Both the position numbers and the translations under genes were made by a program. Source: Verrucomicrobiota bacterium (GTDB lineage Bacteria; Verrucomicrobiota; Verrucomicrobiia; Limisphaerales; JADJPG01). From it: a stretch of 64,000 bases of DNA. The notes under the pieces are model-generated. The model made no database searches. It was not told where the DNA came from and saw nothing but the letters and a program-made list of their open reading frames with translations. Below are positions 57,265-64,000 of the stretch, piece after piece. The stretch's first letter is position 1. The number at the start of each line of letters is the position of its first letter. The DNA lies in assembly GCA_016713365.1 (NCBI GenBank), contig JADJPG010000042.1, forward strand, positions 9,694 through 73,693. Direction: 5' to 3'.

Positions 57265-58828
57265 ATGTGTTACGATCCATTGACGACCAAGGGGGAATCC
57301 GGCAATGTCCGCCGCACCATGCGAAAACGATTTCTTTCGTGCATTGCCATTGCGTCTTGCGGCGCGTTAACCGCGGTCGCTCAGAACGGAGCGGCCACCA
57401 AGACGGTGTCCATCAGCCTGCATGAAGCGCTGGGCCGCGCGCTCCAGCAGAACTACACGATCAAGCTCGGCTATTTTACGCCGCAGACGGCGCGTTTGCA
57501 GTTGGAGGAGATCTACGGCGCGTATGATCCGGTTTTCAGTGCGGGTGCGAGTCACAACTACATTCAAGCTCCGGGTTTTTTCGACACGACTCTCAATCAG
57601 CCGTTTCCGGGAGCCGAAACATGGTCGCAACGCTACGAAGGTGGCTTCAAGGGGGCACTTCCCTACGGAACTCAATATGAACTTACTAGCCGGCTGGATC
57701 GCAGCCAGAGTGAATCCGAAGTAGGTGTGGATTCCACCGCGATTTATGGAAGCCGCGTGGGAGTTGCGGTGACGCAGCCTCTCCTAAAGGACTTTTGGAT
57801 GGATAGCACACGTGCCAATACCAAAGTCGCGAAGATTGAAATCAAAAGGGCGGATTTGGCGCTGCAATACACCATCATGGGAGTGGTCCGAGAGACGACG
57901 CAGGCCTACTACGACCTCATTGAAGCCCGCGATCAGGTAAAAGTTCGGGAAATGGCCCTGCAGTTGAAGGACCAATTTCTCGCGGAGACCAAGAAGAAGG
58001 TCGCGGCAGGCACCCTCGCGTCGCTGGATGAAAAACAGGCTGAATCGGAAGCCGCCACAGCGCGGACAGATTTGATTCAGGCGCGGTCCACTGCGGAGCA
58101 GGCAGAGAATCTACTTAAGGGTCTCCTTTTCTCCGATTTTAGCTCGGTTCACACAACGACATTGGAGCCGTCGGAGAAGCTTCTGGCGATGTCCCAATAG
58201 ATTAACGTTGTCGAAAGTTGGCGGACTGGGCTCGAACAGAGGCCAGACTTTCTCAGCCGGAAGCACCTGATTGAACAGGAGAAAGTTCAGCTGAAGTATA
58301 GAAAGAATCAGCTTTATCCCGCTTTAGATCTTCAGGCGTCTTACGGACGCACCGGGAACTTGACCGCACCCGATGCTCACGTCGCTCGATACCATCGGTG
58401 ACAATATTTCCCCTCGGTATGGAGGTGGTATTGTTCTGACCCTTCCCCTCAGTCGCAAGTCCGAGCGGGCTGCTCACAAGCGCCAGAAGATTGCGGTCGA
58501 GGCAGCGCTGCTTGAATTGAAGCAAGCAGAGGAAGATATCATTCGCACGATCGACACGGAAGCGAAGAAGGTGCGCAGTGCTTTTGCGGCGATTGAATCC
58601 AGCCGCGAAGCGCGCGTTTTCGCCGAGGCTGCGCTGGACGCCGAGCAGAAGAAGCTGGAGAACGGCAAGAGCACGAACTTCCAAGTCCTCGAATTGCAGG
58701 ATCGTTTGACTCAAGCACGGGCCGCAGAGATCAGTGCGATGACTGACTACAACAAGGCGCTCCAAGACTTCTACTACTCCGAGGGCACGATCCTCCAGAA
58801 GAACAAAGTCGCGGTGGAATTGAAGTAG
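57265..58828 (+). pseudogene. TolC-type outer-membrane efflux channel, stop and frameshift
   Basis: An outer-membrane factor that would complete the MacAB-TolC pump. Frame 1 runs from 57265 with SISLHEALGRALQQNYTIKL, VAVTQPLLKDFWMD, VVRETTQAYYDLIEARDQVK and VAAGTLASLDEKQAESEAAT. It meets an in-frame TAG at 58198, yet continues sensibly as VVESWRTGLEQRPDFLSRKH and QLYPALDLQASYGR. Near 58374-58395 the frame changes and resumes with SLDTIGDNISPRYGGGIVLT, LPLSRKSERAAHK and a helical tail to 58828. Restored length is about 520 aa, usual for the family. The signal peptide (MRKRFLSCIAIASCGALTAV) follows an 18-aa leader. It could be real decay or a nonsense/indel error; two lesions make this the most doubtful of the broken genes. 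Confidence 0.87.
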
Positions 58829-58848
58829 CCCACCGCCATCCCTTTCAC

Positions 58849-58886
58849 GCCCGGTTCCGACGCTATTGCGCCTGAACCGGGCTTTT
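58849..58886 (+). terminator. Intrinsic terminator after the efflux operon
   Basis: A perfect 9-bp stem GCCCGGTTC / GAACCGGGC with a 16-nt loop, followed by TTTTGTTT. Confidence 0.85.
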
Positions 58887-58939
58887 GTTTAGCTCTTGGG
58901 CCGTATGACGAATCTGGTCTGCCGCCGGAACTGACTTTC

Positions 58940-61480
58940 ATGTCCGACGCTTCCTCCATCCCTCCGCGCGTTCGCGTGGATGGCAAATTCTTCCGGCTCG
59001 GCGACAGGAAATTCTACGCCAAGGGTGTGGCCTACGGTCCGTTCGCGCCGGGCGAGGCAGGCACTTGCTTTCCCTCTCGGGAAGAAACGGCGCGCGACTT
59101 CACCCTCATCGCGGAGCTGGGTGCGAACGTCATCCGGACCTACATGCCGCCGCCGCGCTGGTTGCTGGATCTCTCGGCGGAGCACGGACTGAAGCTGCTC
59201 GTCGACATTCCCTGGCCGAAGAACCACTGCTTCCTCGATTCCGAACGCACGAAGGAACAGGCGCGGGAAGCGGTGCGCGGGGTGGTGAAGGCGTGCCTTG
59301 GCCACCCGGCGGTCTTCGCCTACAGCGTGGTGAACGAGATCCCGCCGGACATCGTGCGCTGGAGTGGCGCCGCGGAAGTCGCGGACTTCATCGAGGAACT
59401 GATCGACATCGCGAAGGACATCGATCCGGACTGCCTCTGCACGTTCGCGAACTATCCGCCCACGGAATTTCTGCGCCCGCAGAACGTCGATTTCTTCTGC
59501 TTCAACGTCTACCTGCACCATCGCCGGCCGTTCGAGAATTATCTCGCGCGCCTCCAGATGCAGGCGGATACGAAGCCGATCATCCTCGGCGAGTTCGGCG
59601 TGGACTCGAAGCGCGAAGGCGAAGCCGAGAAGTGCGAGATGCTCTCGTGGCAGATCGAAGCGGCCTTCCGCGGCGGGCTCGCGGGGCTCGTCGTCTTCGC
59701 CTACACGGACGACTGGTGGGTGGGCGGCAATCGCGTGAACGACTGGTTCATGGGATTGACGACGGAGGATCGCAGGAAGAAGGAATCGTTCGCGGCCGTG
59801 AAGAAGGCGTTCGCCGTGGCGCCTTATTTTCCGCTCACGCATTATCCAAAAGTGTCGGTCGTGGTCGCGTCCTACAACGGCGGGCGCACGTTGAAGGTCT
59901 GCCTCGATTCGCTGGTCCGCCTGAACTATCCGAACTACGAAGTCATTCTCGTGGACGATGGCTCGACGGATTCCTCGCCGGAGATTGCGTCGCTCTACAA
60001 AACAATCCGTTACATCCGGCAGACGAATCACGGTCTGTCCGTGGCGCGCAACACGGGCATTAACGCTGCGACCGGCGAGATTGTCGCTTTCACGGACTCC
60101 GACTGTCGTGCGGACGAAGACTGGCTCTACTACATCGTGGGCGATCTGCTCACGAGTCGCTTCACTGGTATGGGCGGCCACAACTTCCTGCCGCCGGAAG
60201 ATTCGCCCGTCGCCGCCGCGGTGCTCGTTTCGCCCGGCGGTCCCGCGCACGTGATGTTGAATGACCGTCTCGCCGAGCACATTCCCGGCTGCAACATGGT
60301 CTTCTACAAATGGGCGCTGGATGAGATTGCGGGGTTCGATCCCATTTTCACCAAGGCCGGTGACGACGTGGACGTCTGCTGGCGCCTGCAACAGCGCGGC
60401 TACCGCATCGGGTTCAATCCCGCGGGCTTCGTCTGGCATTACCGGCGGTCGACGGTGAAGGCGTATCTCAAGCAGCAGCGCGGCTACGGCGAGGCGGAGG
60501 CGATGCTCGTGCGGAAGCATCCCGAGTATTTCAATTCGGTCGGCAACAGCATCTGGCGCGGGCAGATTTATACGGCGTCGAAGTTCGGTCTCGTGATCGG
60601 GCGCTCTGTCATTTATCACGGCGTCTTCGCCACGGGATTCTTTCAAACGCTCTACTCTGCGCCGCCGGCGTGGACGCTGATGCTTTGCACGTCGATGGAG
60701 TATCACGTGATGATCACGCTGCCGCTGCTCGTGCTCTCCGTGCCATTTACGTTTCTGCTGCCGGTGGCGTTGACGAGTCCGATCCTTTCGCTGCTGATCT
60801 GCATCGCGGCGGCGTGGCAAGCAGACTTGCCGAAGAACAAAAAGAAATGGTGGTCGCGTCCTCTCGTGGCGCTGCTCTTTTTCCTGCAACCGATCGCCCG
60901 AGGCTGGGCGCGTTATCAGGGGCGCCTCGGCTTGCAGCAAACCCCGCCTGCGGCAAGGGAGCGTCTCGAACTGCTCCAGCAGCGCGACTCCGGCGAATCG
61001 CTCGACCGGCTTTACTTCTGGGGCGATGGAGCGATCAACCGCATCGACTGGGTGAACGGCATCGTGCTGCGCCTGGACCAGCAAGGCTGGGCGAGCAAGA
61101 CCGATACGGGCTGGAGTGAGTATGACGTGGAGCTCTTTGGTAATCGCTGGAGTCGCCTGCAACTTACGACGGCCACCGAGGATTTCGCTGGCGGCAAGCG
61201 CCTCTTCCGCTGCCGGCTCCGCGCGGAGTGGTCCCTACTGGCCGTGCTCGCGTTTTGGTCCGCGCTGGGATTTGAGGTGCTGCTGATCAGTACGGTGCGA
61301 AAGGACCTGCCGTGGATTTGGATGCTGCTTCTCACCATGCCGCTCTTCGGCTGGTTCATCGAACAGGAGAAACGGAATCAACAACGCCTCATCGCCGCGT
61401 TCCTCGGCGACCTGGCTAAACAACGTGGACTGACCAAGCTCCGTTACAACGCGCCGCAGGATAAGTTTGAGCCGGCGTAG
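58940..61480 (+). CDS. Glycoside hydrolase - glycosyltransferase 2 fusion, membrane-bound
   Basis: An 846-aa fusion. The N-terminal part (1-300) is a TIM-barrel glycoside hydrolase of the GH2/GH5-like clan: FYAKGVAYGPFAPGEAG, acid/base Glu133 in YSVVNEIPPDIVR, nucleophile Glu218 in IILGEFGVDSKREG, and FAYTDDWWVGG. The GT2 part (about 305-560) has VSVVVASYNGGRTLKVCLDS, VDDGSTDSS, FTDSDCRADEDWLYY, GCNMVFYKWAL, AGDDVDVCWRLQQRGY and a QQRGYGEAE motif. Hydrophobic segments follow (about 590-680 and 760-805). No signal peptide is visible, so the hydrolase would be cytoplasmic unless the topology is unusual. It probably makes or edits a polysaccharide; the sugar is unknown. Confidence 0.9.
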   Translation: MSDASSIPPRVRVDGKFFRLGDRKFYAKGVAYGPFAPGEAGTCFPSREETARDFTLIAELGANVIRTYMPPPRWLLDLSAEHGLKLLVDIPWPKNHCFLDSERTKEQAREAVRGVVKACLGHPAVFAYSVVNEIPPDIVRWSGAAEVADFIEELIDIAKDIDPDCLCTFANYPPTEFLRPQNVDFFCFNVYLHHRRPFENYLARLQMQADTKPIILGEFGVDSKREGEAEKCEMLSWQIEAAFRGGLAGLVVFAYTDDWWVGGNRVNDWFMGLTTEDRRKKESFAAVKKAFAVAPYFPLTHYPKVSVVVASYNGGRTLKVCLDSLVRLNYPNYEVILVDDGSTDSSPEIASLYKTIRYIRQTNHGLSVARNTGINAATGEIVAFTDSDCRADEDWLYYIVGDLLTSRFTGMGGHNFLPPEDSPVAAAVLVSPGGPAHVMLNDRLAEHIPGCNMVFYKWALDEIAGFDPIFTKAGDDVDVCWRLQQRGYRIGFNPAGFVWHYRRSTVKAYLKQQRGYGEAEAMLVRKHPEYFNSVGNSIWRGQIYTASKFGLVIGRSVIYHGVFATGFFQTLYSAPPAWTLMLCTSMEYHVMITLPLLVLSVPFTFLLPVALTSPILSLLICIAAAWQADLPKNKKKWWSRPLVALLFFLQPIARGWARYQGRLGLQQTPPAARERLELLQQRDSGESLDRLYFWGDGAINRIDWVNGIVLRLDQQGWASKTDTGWSEYDVELFGNRWSRLQLTTATEDFAGGKRLFRCRLRAEWSLLAVLAFWSALGFEVLLISTVRKDLPWIWMLLLTMPLFGWFIEQEKRNQQRLIAAFLGDLAKQRGLTKLRYNAPQDKFEPA

Positions 61481-61595
61481 GCACGTCGTCCGCTACTTTT
61501 CTGCATCCGTTGTCGCGAATCGATTTGCGGACCATGTGAATCCGCCGTTCCACATTGGCTTTGAGTTTCGCCCTCGCCCTTGAAAGGATTCACCC

Positions 61596-62132
61596 ATGAA
61601 GATTGAAGCGCTGCACGTCGGCATGAAGGTTCGTCATCCGCAATACGGAGTCGGCTCCGTTCGCACCATTTCCGAACACACCGCCGAGGTGCGGTTCGAT
61701 GACGGCCAGCGCACCGTCGAGCCGGTCGCGGCCGGACTCGAGCCTGCCGAACCGCAGGTGGCCGTGAGCGGGCTCAGCCAGCCGCTCGCGCTTTTCGTGA
61801 AGGAAACGGCGGAGGCCGCGGTGCGCGCACTGGGTTTGGAAAAGCCCGAATCCGTCACGGACCAGCTCCTCGCCCGGTGGCACAACGGCAAGATGGTGCT
61901 GCATCCCGCTGACCCGACGTTGCAGACCAAGGACGTGCCGCTCGAAGTCTTCTTCCACAAGATCGTGATGATCCGGAACAACCTCCGCGTGCTGGAACAG
62001 AAGATCAACGCGCACGAAAAGTTGAGCGACGCAGAAAAAGTGGAGATGCAGCAATACATCACGCGCAGCTACGGCTCGATGACGACCTTCAACGTCCTCT
62101 TCCGCGCCAAGGAAGATCAGTTCAATTCGTAG
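61596..62132 (+). CDS. Unknown cytoplasmic protein
   Basis: A 178-aa protein I do not recognise. The N-terminal 45 residues (LHVGMKVRHPQYGVGSVRTI, AEVRFDDGQRTV) resemble the small SH3/tudor-like beta fold seen at the C-terminus of UvrD-type helicases and in CarD-like proteins. The rest is helical and charged (VFFHKIVMIRNNLRVLEQKI, LSDAEKVEMQQYITRSYGSM). An RNA-polymerase or nucleic-acid link would be a guess. The start MKIEALHVGMKV is preceded by GAAAGGA. Confidence 0.65.
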   Translation: MKIEALHVGMKVRHPQYGVGSVRTISEHTAEVRFDDGQRTVEPVAAGLEPAEPQVAVSGLSQPLALFVKETAEAAVRALGLEKPESVTDQLLARWHNGKMVLHPADPTLQTKDVPLEVFFHKIVMIRNNLRVLEQKINAHEKLSDAEKVEMQQYITRSYGSMTTFNVLFRAKEDQFNS

Positions 62133-62298
62133 TCCGGATCATGATTCTTCGTTGCCTCTGAGGCACGCAATACGGTTCTAATCCGAATAGAGCCGCCGTT
62201 GCGTCTATACGGAGTTGAAGTTAACGAAGTCGGAACGAGTTGAGGATGGCTCTGTCACGATATTGACTCCTCATCCCCTGCTGGCTTAATAGGTAGAT

Positions 62299-64000
62299 AT
62301 GCAAGGTGGCCGATTCATCCAACTGGGGATTCTTCTGTGGGCAATGCTCCAGTCAGCGGGTCTGTTGTGCGGTGCAGAAAATTTTTTGCGCTTGGAGTAC
62401 GCCGAGATGCCGGGGTCGACTCCTACTTCAGCTGTCACCTACCGCGAGCCCGAATATCGATTTAGTGCTGGCGGGACTAGGCGTATTGTGGAGTTTTCGT
62501 TGGACTCAACCGAACTGGCGGCCAACCACGAGTGGATTGATCTGATGCTGGTTGCGCCATTGGGGCAGGTAATCCAGCCGGGCTATTACCAGGCAGCGCC
62601 GGAGTTGAACTATCATCTTAATTCGGAGCCTTTGATTTCCTTGGGCATTACTGGCGAGTCTCGGTCTGGGTTGCCGGGTAATTTCCGAATCAAACATATC
62701 GCCTACGGAACGAATGGCGCGTTGAGTTCGCTTTGGGCCACTTTCGAAAATGAATCCTATCAGGCCGTGCCAACGCTTTGTGGAGAGCTGAAGTACAACG
62801 TGGAGCCGTCCATCGAATTGTCGATGCCGCTGTATCAGAGTGTTTCAATCGGAGAGGAGCTTATCTTCCCGGTCAGTTTCGATCAGGCCTTGGGAGGTGA
62901 AGGACAGATTCCTACCATTAGTCTCGATTCGTCACCCGTCGGAGGGGAGCTTGTTTTGCAAAGCCCGACGGATGGTCAGTTTCGCTGGGTTCCGGGACCG
63001 GGTCATGTTGGACGCCACCGAGTCACTCTGGTTTTGATGTCTGCCACGTCCGTTGTGGACATTGCGACTACACTCGTGGATGTGAAGGGGGATTTGTCTG
63101 TCTTTTTTCAAACTGAACCTGGGATTTACCCAGGTTCAGGTGGAACTTTGTTTCTGGACGAGAGCAATTCGCGATTTATCACCTTGTACGATTTATACTC
63201 AAATGGTGTAGCCGTCGTGTCTGCCTCGACGAACGGGCTTGATGGTTTAGAGGTTAGCTTTGCGCTTCCTGGCGGCAAAAAGTTGACTCCCGGAGTCTTT
63301 GAAGATGCGGGGCCATACGTGCCGGTATTCCGAGATCCTTACCGATCGGCTCTGGGGATCGGCAGTGCTTTTGATGGACGAGGACGATTCGAGATTCATG
63401 AAGTGAAATACGGCGGCGCGAATACGAATCACGTCGTCTCCTTTCACGCCTCTTTTCAGCATTTTATGAACGGGGATCATCCTGTGGCATGGGGCGAAGT
63501 GAAGTTCAATGCCGATCCGTCTGTCCCTACCAATCAGCGGCCGCGGGCGTTATGTGAGCCGGTGGTCATCGATTGTCCGCCGCCTCGCGGTGTGTCCGCA
63601 GAGCTGTCTGCTTCGATCAGCGATCCTGAGGGAGAGGCTGTCACGGTTCGTTGGTTCATCAACGACAAGCGCGTCAAGACTGAGACCGTGATGTCGGGCG
63701 CGACTTCCAACGGCGTATGGCGGTCATTAACCAGTCGCGTCTCCTTGGGGACCAATTCGGTTCGGATTGAAGTGTGTGATACGGCCGGCAATTCGAACGT
63801 CTGCCATTCGACGATTCGCGTCGTAGCCGATGCCGATCCTCCCACGATGGTGTGCTCACCTGATGTAATTGTGACAAACACGCCGGGGCGGGGTTGGGCC
63901 AGGGTTCCGCTTGCGCTGCCTGAAGTAGGCGATAACTGCTCGACACCTGTCCTTTCCTTGCGTCGGTCCGATCACCGCGGAATGTCGGGCGTGTTCTCCG
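62299..64000 (+). CDS. Large secreted protein with HYR domain, runs off the right edge (partial)
   Basis: An open frame with no stop from ATG 62299 to the end of the window (at least 567 aa). Start: GRFIQLGILLWAMLQSAG then LLCGAE, a signal peptide. Two similar beta-rich domains follow (about residues 28-170 and 270-405), both closing with a G-E-x-K-(Y/F)-N-x-(E/D)-P-S pattern (ELKYNVEPS and EVKFNADPS), so an internal duplication is likely. A cadherin-like stretch is seen at about 180-260 (FRWVPGPGHVGRHRV). The last visible part is a HYR-type domain (PPTMVCSPDVIVTNTPG, VPLALPEVGDNCSTPV). Base composition is less GC-rich than the genes to the left. The function is unknown, probably a surface or adhesion protein. 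Confidence 0.8.
   Translation, partial: MQGGRFIQLGILLWAMLQSAGLLCGAENFLRLEYAEMPGSTPTSAVTYREPEYRFSAGGTRRIVEFSLDSTELAANHEWIDLMLVAPLGQVIQPGYYQAAPELNYHLNSEPLISLGITGESRSGLPGNFRIKHIAYGTNGALSSLWATFENESYQAVPTLCGELKYNVEPSIELSMPLYQSVSIGEELIFPVSFDQALGGEGQIPTISLDSSPVGGELVLQSPTDGQFRWVPGPGHVGRHRVTLVLMSATSVVDIATTLVDVKGDLSVFFQTEPGIYPGSGGTLFLDESNSRFITLYDLYSNGVAVVSASTNGLDGLEVSFALPGGKKLTPGVFEDAGPYVPVFRDPYRSALGIGSAFDGRGRFEIHEVKYGGANTNHVVSFHASFQHFMNGDHPVAWGEVKFNADPSVPTNQRPRALCEPVVIDCPPPRGVSAELSASISDPEGEAVTVRWFINDKRVKTETVMSGATSNGVWRSLTSRVSLGTNSVRIEVCDTAGNSNVCHSTIRVVADADPPTMVCSPDVIVTNTPGRGWARVPLALPEVGDNCSTPVLSLRRSDHRGMSGVFS

Noticed and set aside
58889..61162. 757-aa open frame on the - strand over the GH-GT2 fusion gene
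   Set aside because: Composition is Arg/His/Asp-rich without domain motifs. It is antisense to a gene with clear catalytic motifs and is explained by GC3 bias.
61485..61515. Possible degenerate REP copy after the GH-GT2 gene (contains TAGCGGACGACGTGCC on the - strand)
   Set aside because: Only a partial match to the arm and no hairpin or partner arm.

Overview
The window looks like a chromosomal piece of a free-living Verrucomicrobiota bacterium, most likely a Pedosphaera/Limisphaerales-type lineage. The lineage is inferred from gene content, not from a marker gene. Pointers are a PVC-type dehydrogenase/HEAT/cytochrome c protein, two very large secreted lamin-tail/CotH proteins with the same C-terminal module, a serine/threonine kinase fused to WD40 repeats, high GC with strong GC3 bias (which creates long antisense ORFs), and many short palindromic repeats.

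Layout. 0-10 kb: Ser/Thr kinase-WD40 (-), a YajG-like lipoprotein (+), an AspT/YidE-type transporter with two frameshifts (-), ThrH (-) divergent from homoserine kinase ThrB (+), RsmI, an RRM protein with an RGD-rich tail, and a Mn/Fe superoxide dismutase with one frameshift. 10-24 kb: two giant exported proteins (about 2,486 and 2,064 aa) with lamin-tail domains and a CotH kinase-like domain. 24-39 kb: methyltransferase, small membrane protein, thioredoxin reductase, rhodanese, C39-like lipoprotein, a TonB-ExbB-ExbD set, a stretch of about 800 bp with little coding content, aspartate-semialdehyde dehydrogenase (frameshifted), PVC cytochrome, outer-membrane barrel, ErpA/IscA protein, PLP lyase/epimerase with a coupled zinc-ribbon protein, GNAT acetyltransferase, and an unknown membrane-anchored protein. 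39-46 kb: a complex I membrane-arm cluster nuoH-J-K-L-M with no nuoI and no nuoN. 46-52 kb: a response regulator and hybrid-looking sensor kinase separated by an opposite-strand globin, then an L-lactate permease (frameshifted). 52-59 kb: a MacA-ATPase-permease-permease-TolC efflux operon (TolC broken). 59-64 kb: a glycoside hydrolase/GT2 fusion, an unknown cytoplasmic protein, and a large secreted HYR-containing protein that runs off the right edge and has no stop in the window.

The main structural novelty is a dense set of short inverted-pair palindromes resembling REP/REPIN elements of several sequence families. Two copies of one family lie inside the nuoL and nuoM reading frames, are read in the same frame, and show a compensatory base-pair change in their hairpins. 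A third, of another family, lies inside the lactate permease gene. Others sit in spacers.

About seven genes carry single-base indels while the sequence on both sides stays well conserved. Several are in short homopolymers, so residual sequencing indels are a likelier explanation than gene decay. I mark such genes as pseudogene only as they stand in this sequence. All family calls rest on motif recognition by eye; no searches were run.
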